NCBI RefSeq assembly: GCF_932526225.1
Contig: NC_064036.1
Span: 7,697,519-7,757,518 of the forward strand
Length of the DNA stretch: 60,000 nt
Origin: Nematostella vectensis
Lineage: Eukaryota; Cnidaria; Anthozoa; Actiniaria; Edwardsiidae
Direction of reading: 5' to 3'
Shown: positions 33,666-46,117 of the stretch, one piece after another
Numbering within the stretch: position 1 is the first letter of the stretch
How the letters are laid out: every line of letters starts with the position of its first letter
Notes under the pieces: generated by a model
The model's database searches: none
What the model was told of the DNA's origin: nothing
What the model saw: the letters and a program-made list of their open reading frames with translations, nothing else
Program-made: the position numbers and the translations under genes

Positions 33666-36600
33666 ATGGGAAATCAACTCACTGGAATCGCTCCCTCACA
33701 GATTCTGAGTGTAGACCACTATTTTAGCGACCTCCCCGATTATGAGTTCGACCGAAGGTAAAGCAGTTATTTATCATCAATAGATTTAGACTCTTAAGAA
33801 ATGTGAGCATTTCCCAGTGTTTCGATCTATGAGTTTTTACTTTGACATGTTGTTACATATTTATCATCTCGATTGTGGCGACTTTTCGCGTTAGTGATAA
33901 GCTCCCAAGTACGGAAATGAACATGTGTTTTTTATAATTTGGTTGATGGCTTGCATTTAACAATTACCTTCCCGAATATACGAAAAGTCTCCATTTCAAG
34001 GCAAACATAGTAAAATAAGTGCTACAGTTTGACGTAATTTAGCCTTGGTATTGCCGTATGTAGTAGTTGATGTTATCCTTTTATAATTTAGCTTTGTTTC
34101 TACCTTGGCTGTCATATTATCAATTGATCTCTTTCTTATTCAATATCACATTATGTTAATTTTTAAGATCTATATCTTTTCACGCAATCCCTCTTTTTAT
34201 TTTCCTTCTCAATGCTTTTAGTTTCAATATTTGAAAGATAAAAGTATTCTTTATAGAAATAAAAATTAATCCTATTTTTTCATTTAAAACATAACTCAGT
34301 ACTCTTCTTAATCCTTATAAATTCCTGTTTTTTCACCATTTGAATTGTTTTTATCCCTTTCACCTTATGCATAATATAAAAAAGTACATTATGAATTGGC
34401 ATCGCACACTGCACAACAAAAATATAAGTTAAAATCACTTGGATTGACGGTTATTGATTTTTTATCTGATATTTTTTTTGTGGCATAGATAAAATGCATT
34501 TTATTTTTAACTTTCTATTTTATTGTTTCAAGTCTTTTTCTGAATTGTTCACATTAGGTGTCTATATTTGCTCATTTTAATCCATATCTTTTGGTGATGA
34601 ATAGTGATGAATAGTCAATGATCTACCATAAACTTCTCGGCTATTGTATTTAAGGGGAAAAAGATTTAGAGATTCATTATCTTCTCTACTTGGTATTTTT
34701 TAGCTTGGGAAGCACAAGATTTTTCAAAGTAGCAAGGGCAAGACACAAGTAAGTACACATAGGGACCAGTAATTGCATTTTTTCATCTGTTTATTTTGGA
34801 TCTGTAAATATTTGCTATCTCTCTCAAATTGTTATGTTAATGCCTTCCTTTGTTTAGCTCTTAATACAGGGCATATATTATATTGAGGGAAGGGCTCAAT
34901 TTAGATAAAAATAGTTGCACAATAATCATAATAATAATAATAATAAGTTTAATTCAACCTTTCGCAGTATAGACTGGATTACAGGTGAGTCAGAGATACA
35001 AGTAAGTACTACAATAAAGTACAATTAATCAAATGTAATCAGCATATTTAACAGTAAAGAACTTGTTGAAACGACTCGTATAAGTAGGCCTCTGATACGA
35101 TGTAGAATTAGACCTGAGGTTATACCCTGAATCATGTGTAATGTGACGCCCTTTAATGATAGAAAAAAGAGGATTCTCTGGTTTGACTCTGGAAACGAAC
35201 CGCTGGCATGCAATATTTTTCTTCGCTCGTGCAACGTTGAAGGTTTGCAAGCGTGAGTGAACCCTCATAACTACGACCTGGGCAAGCGATCTTGAGCGCG
35301 CGCCTCTGAACATTCTCTAGGGCATCAGACAGATAATTTGGAAGGTTCGCGAAGCCTGTAGACGCATATTCAATGACCAATCTGATAAGTGACCGGTAGA
35401 CTGTTATCAGCTCTATGGCATTTAGGCCGCATTTCTTAAGTACTCTTAGAGCATAAAGCCTTTTGTTAGCCTTCTTAATTATGAAGTTGCAGAACGCCAA
35501 GCAGCTTGAACGACTGCACCCGATCGATGGTATTACCGCTTACGGCCATGGGCTGCCAACTGCAACTAAGCTAACAGACATTTCTTTGCACTTTGATGGA
35601 TTAAGGCGCATGTTATTCTTTAGGGCATATGCTTGAATGTCGTTAACAATGTGTCCTAGGAGGGATGGTGAGTTTCTAGGTACCACCTCAAGAACAGTCA
35701 AATCGTCCATGAACTTAGCCCGCGGGGGCTACGTCCTGACCAAGTCATTGATCATTACACAGAAGAGAATGGGACCAAGCCTGGTACCCTGGGGGATTCC
35801 CCCGTTAAGTAGTTGCAAGGAAGATGTTTTACCATCAAGGCAAACAGACTGCGAACGCCCTTGTAGTAAGGCTGCAACCCAGCGCAAAAGTGCCGTTTTA
35901 ACATAAAGTGATTTTAACTTATCTAGTAAGATGTGATGGTCAATTAAAGCGAATGCTTTTCTGAAATCCGTGAAAAAGAGTCTAACCGAGCAATTGCCAA
36001 GATCAAGGGCCTCAAGCATAAGGTGTAGAATAAAGACAATAGCCTGTTCCGTAGATTTAGATGCAACTGCAAACTGCTTACTATCTATTTTATCTAAGAC
36101 AACGGGGAGCATTCTCGAAAGTGTTAGTCCTTCCATGATCTTGGCGACTTGTGACGTTAGGGAGATAGGTCTCACATCGTTTTCCACGGTCTTGGCAGGC
36201 TTGGACTTAGGGAGAGGACGTGTGATAGCAAACTTTAGAAGAGATGGGAAGAAGCCATCAGTTAGCGAGCTGTTGTAAAGGTCACATATGACCGGAGCAA
36301 GTTTGAAGGCGAAGGTCTTCAGGATGGTATTAGGAGTTCCATCGGGACCGGGTGCTTTTTTTATCTTGGTGGCAGATAGGGCTCGCTCAACCTCCGGGAT
36401 GGTGGCGACTTGTGACGTTAGGGAGATAGGTCTTACATCGTTTTCCACGGACTTGGCAGGCTTGGACTTAGGGAGAGGACGTGTGATAGCAAACTTTAGA
36501 AGAGATGGGAAGAAGCCATCAGTTAGCGAGCTGTTGTAAAGGTCACATATGACCGGAGCAAGTTTGAAGGCGAAGGTCTTCAGGATGGTATTAGGAATTC

Positions 36601-39600
36601 CATCGGGACCGGGTGCTTTTTTTATCTTGGTGGCAGATAGGGCTCGCTCAACCTCCGGGATGGTGGCAAGTAACCTAGCAGGGACTTCATCAACTTGAAA
36701 GGATGCCACATCGCGAGTAGTTAGAGGGGGGAGGTCATAGGTCAGCCCGACAAAGAAGGAATTCATCCTGCTACACAGAGACTCGAGAGGGTTGGAATCA
36801 CTTGTAACAAGGAGCTGATCGTACCACTTTCCGTTACGACAGGAGCCACCAGATAAAGCTTTAACCTCCTTCCACCAACGACTGATGTTAGACTCTTTGA
36901 GGGCCTCGACCTTTCTCTCATAGAAGGTGCGCTTACAAGATTTAATTAGCCGCTGAACTTTTTTACGCCACAAGTGGAAGGCTGGTGAGCCCTTGCCACC
37001 CCTGGAGAAGGCTCGTTGCCTTTTAGAAATAGCGTGTTTAATCCGATGTGTAATCCAGGGTTTATCCGAGGGAGATGCGTGGATAGTATTGATAGGAAAG
37101 TACTTATTGAATGCTTCCGTCAGAGTACTGTGAAAGAGCTCAAATTTCTCCTTACACTAGGTCATGAGGAATAATTCATCCCACGAGTGAGCAGTTAGCC
37201 ATCTCCCAAACTCCGTTATTCTGCTATCACGCTTATCGCGGCGCCCGATGGTTTTCTTGGGTGGCTTTCTGCGAGGTCCTTGTCGTATTAATATACAATA
37301 GTGGTCACTGTTCCCCAATTTCGGGAGTTGGACAGGCTTATCAGGCAGTTTGGGTTGGTTAGTTAGGCGCCAGTCCAATATACCAGTGTCTCTAGTCAGT
37401 ACATCAACAATTTGACTCAGACCGCAAGAGCGCTTAAACACGGACGGCAAGATCTTGGTGAAGGTGGGGTTAAAATCACCCACGACCCACACCAGGCAGT
37501 CAGGATGTTTAGACATATAAGGGTCTACTTCACTTTGTATGTGCTCGTAAAGCTTGGTGTTATTATCAGTGGATGCTCGAGGAGGATGGTAGATGACTCC
37601 AAGCAAGATGCTTAAGACTGATCTAGAGAGGCGCACAGGTCTTAACTGCAACCAAAGGAACTCTGAAACACAATCAACAAGCTCCGGGGCGTTCACTTCT
37701 TTACATGGGGTCTCACTGTTCACGTATACAGCAACTCCACCCCCTGAACTGTACACGCGATCTTTGCGGAATATCGTAAAGTTGTTGAGCTGAGGGTCCA
37801 GAACATCAGGAGTAAGCCAGGACTCGGTTATACAAGCGATATCCACACAGTTGTGAGCGATAAAGCCGTCAAGTTAGTCGATTTTGGGTGAAATAGATGG
37901 AGCTTTGCATACAAGCAGCATAGGGATAGCAATTCCCTTTCCCGTGTAAGCGGCATTCAAGGTTGGACCTCTATCAGGAGCAGCAATAGGAGAGGGGACA
38001 CTCAATACAGTTTCCTCTGTCAGGGGCCCTGTGGCCACAGGGGTACCAGAACCAATATGGCGGCGGCAGCGACTGGCTCGTTTTGATCGAAAACCTTTCC
38101 TGATACCCAGATCGTGAAGGGTCTCCCATAAATCCTCAGGAACACGCACCTTTGGTTGTGTTTTGCCGATTGACTTGAGAACGGCACTGCTGTATGTCAC
38201 TCTGGACGAGGTAGCATCGTTTCGAGTTTCAAGATGGCGACCGGACATACATGAAAGGTCAACAAGCAGAGGCCAACGGCCACAGGTCAGCCATAAGTTG
38301 GCTAGATGGACTATAAGGTATACCATTAGGCCCAACGGCCTCTTATGTAGTGATGGAGTCAACATAAGGATCGCTTCAATAGAGAACAACACGAAACACA
38401 AACGAATTTTACGGAGGCAATTTAACCGAGGCAGCCAATATGGCGCTGCTGACTGTCATCATGGCTACACACTAATACGTATAGTTTTTCCTAGTCTAGG
38501 GACAATTTTTCAATTATATTTAATTGCACAGATCTATAAGGAACCAGCCATTAGTGGGTGAAAGACCCACTAAAACGTAATTGAGCTAGCCAAATATCTA
38601 GGGGAAAAAATACCAAATAAATTGGCCACAAAAGTATTAGGGGAAATTGATTACCTCCCCTAAGAACTCGATAGCAAAATTCCCCCAATCATTTGTGCAG
38701 GCAAGCCTATAGAACAAAATATACCAGTTATCCATGGCCTAAAGACAACGTAACCTTCCAGAAAAAAAAAATTATCTCTCCATCAGATATCAAATAAACA
38801 ATCTCTAAAGTAAAGTTTTGATCACTTTCCTTAATTTTTAACATTACACACAATATTTGTGATACTGTAGCAGTAACTAAGCTCATGCTTAGCAAACAAT
38901 TTTGTTAACTGTTCAATTTGTTTGTACAATATTGTGTCTGTTTCAGGGAAGGTCTGTGTGTGGTTAAAGTGTTTGCCATCCAAGACCCCTCACTGCCCTT
39001 GAAGACATATCAAGATGAGTTGACAAATATCAAAGTGCGGCTTGGCAATGCAGCTAATGTGCTGCCTTTTCAGAAGTCCATCCTCACTGACAAGGCTAGC
39101 CTACTGATCAGACAGTACATCAAGGATAACCTGTATGACAGAATCAGGTAAATATAACATGGGGAGTTGTGTAGGTGATACACAAGCTTGGTGAGAAAGC
39201 TATCTTCAACTGTAAGTCCCAGGGTTATAACCTAGAGGGGCACCCTGGGTGAATGTGCCCCTGTACTTGCTGCAGTGGGTTGTTTCTCATTAAAAGATTG
39301 TCAAAGACTATCCTTTTTCCATATGATACTGTACTTTATGATGTGATTATGATAGGTTATGCAATAAGGAAATCTGTCCAAATGACAGGAAACTGATGTT
39401 TATTTTAAAGTTTTTGTTTGATGCTTGGATTTTGTTCCCCAGCACAAGGCCATTTCTAAATCTTGTAGAGAAAAAGTGGATAGCATTCCAGCTGTTGTCT
39501 GCTCTGGAACAATGCCACTCTGCCATGGTAAGGATAAGTATGCCTTACAAAGGAGGCAAACAAGGGTGAATCCATTGCTTTACAAAGGAATTCTAAAGAT

Positions 39601-41843
39601 ATTTGTGCATCAAGAATCTGTAAAAAGTTTAAAATGTGTATTATTATCATTGTCCATGTCTCCTACAAACTGTTAGATTAGTATACAATGTCTGACTCTT
39701 TCTACAATTCTCAGGTCTGCCATGGAGACATTAAAACTGAAAACATCATGATCACAGCCTGGAACTGGGCGTTACTCTCTGATATAGCTAGTTTTAAGCC
39801 AGCCTATCTCCCCGAGGATAACCCAGCAGACTTCAACTTCTACTTCGATACCTCTAGACGGCGCACCTGTTATGTGGCACCAGAACGCTTCCTGGATGCT
39901 CGACAAGCTGAATCCCTGGCGACAAGTGGAGTGCCGTTTAGTATGGGGGAGGTCCAGGGTGGCCCTAGTCTGCCTGATATGGATCTCGTGCAGCATCGTA
40001 AAGGTGACCTTGCCCCTTCCATGGATGTGTTCTCTGTTGGGTGAGTGTCACATAAATATATAATATGTTGGGTGAGTGTCACATAAGATTTAAGTATATA
40101 ATATGTTGGGTGAGTGTCACATAAGATATAATTATATAATATGTTGGGTGAGTGTCACATAAGATATAATTATATAATATGTTGGGTGAGTGTCACATAA
40201 GATATAATTATATAATATGCTGGGTGAGTGTCACATAAGATTTAAGTATATAATATGTTGGGTGAGTGTCACATAAGATATAATTATATAATATGTTGGG
40301 TGAGTGTCACATAAGATATAATTATATAATATGTTGGGTGAGTGTCACATAAGATATAATTATATAATATGCTGGGTGAGTGTCACATAAGATTTAAGTA
40401 TATAATATGTTGGGTGAGTGTCACATAAGATATAATTATATAATATGTTGGGTGAGTGTCACAAGATATAATTATATGATATGTTGGATGAGTGTCACAT
40501 AAGATATAATTATACAGGGCTTCTGGAATTACGCGGAAAAAAACTCAAAATTACGCGGGATTCTTTGCTAAATTATGCGCTAAATTACGCAGAAAATAAA
40601 TCATTACGTGCTAAATTATGCGGGATTTTGCAATACGTTTCCTTAAAAACCAAAATTTTGCAGGATTCTTTACTGAATTACGCACTAAATTACACGGAAT
40701 ATCAACTGTTACGCCCAAACTACATTTTGTACCGAAGGAAAGCACGAAATAACTTGAAAAGGTTAATTTTTTGCGCGAAAATATGTTAGGCATGTTTTCA
40801 TTGGCTTCTAGCCACCAGCCAATTAAAAACGGTATTTTATTTTTAAGTCCTAGGCCTTCGCGGTTTAGCAAAGAAAGCCAAATTACGCGCTTCCTCACAA
40901 GCACGTAATTCCAGAAGCCCTGATTATATAATAACAGCAAGATATTTTTTTCTAGTTAAATTCTAAAGATCTTTCAATTGACATAACTGTATTATTGAAG
41001 TGTTACCCTGTTTGCCTTGTCCAGTGGAACCACAGGTAACCCAACCCTCACTTCAAAGTTCAATTCTGTGTACTTTATTAATGGAAATTTCATAATCATA
41101 AGTTGGAATAAAATATGGATTACTGCAAATTATACAATATGTTCATCCACTAAACATTCCAGCATGCAACCATATCATCACTAATTTGCTTTGCATTTTC
41201 TGCTCTCCTTTTCTGCACCTTTCCTGGACGAATTATTCCACATTGTAATAAGATTGTAATATTTTTTTTCCAAGGTGTGTGATCGCAGAGTTATTCACAG
41301 ATGGCAATAAGCTTTTTGATCTCTCTGAGCTGCTTGCATACAAGAAGGATGACTATTACCCTACTGCTGGGCTTTCCAAGATTGAGGACAACAGAATAAG
41401 GGTATGTGGATAATATTTTCTGCTCCACCAAGATGAGCACTATGTATCCTTTGAGTAGTTTATACATTTGTTTTGCTAATATCCAAGAAACCCCAAGCCT
41501 TTTTTAAATATCTAGCTCACTGTACCCTTGCTTTCTCAGGAAATGGTTGAACACATGATTTTGAAGGATCCTCAGCAAAGACTCACAGCAGTAGAATACA
41601 TGAGAGTTTATAAAGGTACAGAACTAAGAGTAATACCATGGTAATTCCTAAAGCATACAGTAACAGTAATATTTTCTAAAGTGATATAGATAATTTCTTA
41701 TCAGTTCATGTATTTCCATGTGTCTAATGCTTCTTTGTTTGACCAGGTCAAGTTTTCCCGGAGCAGTTTTATGACTTCTTGAAGGGCTACATGACAAGAT
41801 TTGCCATCCTCCCTGTCCTGACCTCAGATGAAAAGATAAGCAG
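33666..41843 (+). CDS. PIK3R4: PIK3R4 exons 1-8: N-terminal kinase domain
   Basis: Contains the myristoylation start, the ATP-site lysine K53 in [11 protein letters not shown], and the catalytic loop HGDIKTEN with Asp146. The DFG position reads DIA (164-166) against DFA in human. [15 protein letters not shown] follows as the activation/APE region. The family is known to lack the normal glycine-rich loop, and here too the loop region ([13 protein letters not shown]) is atypical. An extra ~10 residues appear between the APE region and MDVFSVG compared with human. Intron 2 holds the LINE and intron 5 begins with a repeat array. Confidence 0.94.
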
Positions 41844-44800
41844 GTAGACATGTTTCCTGATTCAAGAGAAAGCTTGACATTGACTCCACCCTTTTGCATA
41901 TTTTTTTGTACATGACATCTTCTGTGTATCTTTTAGAGGACAGACGCGCAAAAAATGAAATTTATTTGTTGCATATAACAATGAACATGTTTTCTTACGT
42001 TACTATCTAGTTTTGGGGAGTGCGCGCATACTGACGCCAAGCGTACATGTGCCTCTAATAATACGTGGACCCTTGACTAATCAGAACGCGTGTTTTATGA
42101 GTGTCGTTGTATAAGAGTAGTAACACAGTGGTTTTGACATTCTTTGCAGGATAAAGCGGGACATTAATCAGATTCTACAAGAACTGCTCCCACCCGGTGA
42201 CCCAGGAGACTTGAAGCCTGGACAAGACAGAGATGGTATGTCCTTCTTTAGTTGCTATATGAGTGTTGTATTATGGGGAAGATTTTCTGTGCTCAATTTC
42301 CTTTAAAAAGAAAAAAAAATGACCAATTTACATGCTTGTAGAAGTTATCTGTATCTCTTAACATTTGCTTGCTTATTTACATTTTTTCTTCTACCTCTTT
42401 TGTGTTGCTTACTAGAAGGTTTCTAACCGAGAGGGAGCTCGTGCGCCGGAAAATACCAACCTGAGCTTTAGCGTATCAACCTCGCAATGGCATTTTTATA
42501 TGGCATTTTTGGTCGTGAAAATTTATCGTAGGGCAATGCAAAATTCGGTAAAATGTATTGAGACATACGGGAATGCACGACGACCAATAAGCCAATCACA
42601 ATGCGCGTACAGTCCTTGTCCTATGATAAATACAGATAACACCCATCCTTCCGTGTTTTTGCTCAAAAATTTGTTTTCACTTCTGACAGGCTGCCTAGTC
42701 ATAGTAGTCTCCCTCCTGACGTCGTGCATTCGCACGTGCAAGTACTGCGTATCAAAGTTGACAGCCCTGGAACTTATGCTGACGATAGCGCGCCACGTGA
42801 GCGATGACGTCATCTTGGAGCGCTTGCTACCGTACATGCTGTTCTTAGTGAATGATCCGCTGCCCCAGGTGCGGGCTCAGGGCCTCAAGACTTTGACTCA
42901 GTGTCTACACCTCGTCAGGAATATTCCTCGTAGCGATGCGAACATCTTTCCTGAGTACATCCTGCCAAGGTTGGTACAACTGCTTGTAGGGCATTGGTAT
43001 GAGCAATGGGCAAGGCGAGTTTCCCAATCTTGAATTTTTCTTTTTCAAACTCGATGATCCAAATCGGCTAGTAAACAGAAACACTTGAAATTGACTTGAT
43101 ATTTTAAGATGTGTATCCATTCACTCCCCATTACTAAGTACCACAAAGCCAGCCTAAATTGGTACCAAGTAATACTTGAAAAGCGGTGAATCACTAACAC
43201 AAATCACTCTCAAACTGAAGCAGAGTCTTTGCCTTCTGTCATCATCCTCTTGGATCAGTTTCTTTTTTCTCAACCACAAAAAGGCTGCTTCTCCGAGCAT
43301 GTTTCTCGTATTTTGAGCTGACTTCGTAGCGTTCTCTTGCTAGTTTATCATGGCTGACTCCTTAGCGTTCTCTTGCTAGTTTATCGTGGCTGACTCCGTA
43401 GCGTTTCTCTTGCTAGTTTATCATGGCTGACATCGTAACGTTCTCTTGCTAGTTTATCATGACTGACTCCGTAGCGTTCTCTTGCTAGTTTATCATGGCT
43501 GACTTCGTAGCGTTCTCTTGCTAGTTTATCGTGGCTGACTCAAGATGCCGAGGTCATTGTGCGCATAGCGTACGCAGAGAGCATAGCATCACTAGCAGAG
43601 ACCGCGCTCAAGTTCCTTGAGATGGCTCAGCTAGACTACGCAAACGCCTCCATGGAGACCCAAGTTGACGATGCACCCATACAATACCAGGTAAGAGATG
43701 GTTTGTGATGACCTTAAACCATGTGCTGATTCTGCTTGCGTTCATGTGAACGCTTAAAACCACGAGCTCGTTCTTATGTGCGTACCCAGGACCTTTCCAG
43801 AAGCTCACCTCTTATTATTTAATTCCTCCCTTAGGGAAGCTACGACACGGAGTTGCAGGCGTTACATGAGCTCATCCAGCGAAAGGTCGTGACTTTACTG
43901 AGTGACCCTGAGAATATCGTTAAACAGACTCTTCTAGAGAATGGCATAACTCGACTGTGCGTGTTCTTCGGTCGTCAGAAAGCCAATGATGTACTCTTGT
44001 CTCACATGATTACATTCCTGAATGACAAGCGTGATTGGCAGCTCAGGGGGGCGTTTTTTGATAGCATAGTGGGCGTGGCCGCGTACGTGGGCTGGCAGAG
44101 TCTCGCGATGCTAAGACCGCTACTTGAACAGGTACGATGGGTACGGTTGATGGGCACCGCATGTAACAAGTTTACTCCTCTCCCATTTCCCAATAGATGG
44201 GTTACATGGCCCAAATCAGACCCCCCCCCCCAGACATACAAACCGGCTGGAAAATTTTTATGACTTTTGATATGACTTTTAAAATTTTTCGTGATTACTG
44301 AAGTGTTAGATGGCTCGAGACCGAGCATTTGTAGCCGCAACACAATCGAACTGGGTCCCTTTTGAATATTACCGCCGAATAAAACAAGATCATTCCTGTT
44401 TATTACGAAAGAATTATAGCTGCTACACAATCGAACTGGGTCCCTCTTGAATATTACCGCCGAATAAAACAAGATCATTCCTGTTTATTACGAAAGAATT
44501 ATAGCTGCTACACAATCGAACTGGGTCCCTCTTGAATATTACCGCCGAATAAAACAAGATCATTCCTGTTTATTACGAAGGATTTATAGCCGCTACACAA
44601 TCGAACTGGGTCCCTTTTGAATATTACCGCCGAATAAAACAAGATCATTCCTGTTTATTACGAAGGATTTATAGCCGCTACACAATCGAACTGGGTCCCT
44701 CTTGAATATTACCGCCGAATAAAACAAGATCATTCCTGTTTATTTCGAAGGATTTGTAGCCGCTACACAATCGAACTGGGTCCCTCTTGAATATTACCGC

Positions 44801-46086
44801 CAAATAAAACAAGATCATTCCTGTTTATTACGAAGGATTTATAGCCGCTACACAATCGAACTGGGCCCCTCTTGAATATTACCGCCGAATAAAACAAGAT
44901 CATTCCTGTTTATTACGAAGGATTTGTAGCCGCTACACAATCGAACTGGGTCCCTTTTGAATATTACCGCCAAATAAAACAAGATCATTCCTGTTTATTA
45001 CGAAAGGATTTGTAGCCGCTACACAAACGAACTGGGTCCCTCTTGAATATTACCGCCGAATAAAACAAGATCATTCCTGTTTATAACGAAGGATTTGTAG
45101 CCGCTACACAAACGAACTGGGTCCCTCTTGAATATTACCGCCAAATAAAACAAGATCATTCCTGTTTATTTCGAAGGATTTGTAGCCGCTACACAATCGA
45201 ACTGGGTCCCTTTTGAATATTACCGCCAAATAAAAAAAGATCATTCCTGTTTATTACAAAGGATTTGTAGCCGCTACACAAACGAACTGGGTCCCTCTTG
45301 AATATTACCGCCAAATAAAACAAAATCATTCCTGTTTATTACGAAGGGATTGTAGCCGCTACACAATCGAACTGGGTCCCTTTTGAATATTACCGCCAAA
45401 TAAAACAAGATCATTCCTGTTTATTACGAAGGATTTGTAGCCGCTACACAATCGAACTGGGTCCCTTTTGAATATTACCGCCAAATAAAACAAGATCATT
45501 CCTGTTTATTTTGAAGGGATTGTAGCCGCTACACAATCGAACTGGGTCCCTTTTGAATATTACCGCCGAATAAAACAAGATCATTCCTGTTTATTACGAA
45601 GGATTTGTAGCCGCTACACAATCGAACTGGGTCCCTCTTGAATATTACCGCCGAATAAAACAAGATCATTCCTGTTTATTACGAAGGATTTGTAGCCGCT
45701 ACACAAACGAACTGGGTCCCTCTTGAATATTACCGCCGAATAAAACAAGATCATTCCTGTTTATTACGAAGGATTTGTAGCCGCTACACAATCGAACTGG
45801 GTCCCTTTTGAATATTACCGCCAAATAAAACAAGATCATTCCTGTTTATTACGAAGGGATTGAGTGACACGGAGGAGTTCGTAGTGTGCAAAGCCCTGAA
45901 CGCGCTGACGTGTCTGGCTGAACTTGGCCTTCTGCAGAAACCCACGCTGCACGAACTTGTCTCTGAAATCGTCCCCTTCTTCTGCCATCCGGTAAGACCA
46001 CGGTCATACGCATGCTCTGATTACCTTAAGACCACGATCATACGACTCGTTTCTTATTACCTCAGGACCACGATCATACGACTCGT

Positions 46087-46117
<31 letters not shown>

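Noticed and set aside
35637-38561. Plus-strand ORFs across the LINE
   Set aside because: Antisense shadows of the endonuclease/RT frame.
42969-43033. Extension of PIK3R4 exon 10 into [12 protein letters not shown]
   Set aside because: Ending the exon at 42969 and joining 43525 gives a gap-free match to human VPS15; the extension does not.
44325-45862. CRISPR-like regular array
   Set aside because: The 85-bp units are contiguous with no unique spacers, and the locus is an animal intron. The same holds for the other arrays.
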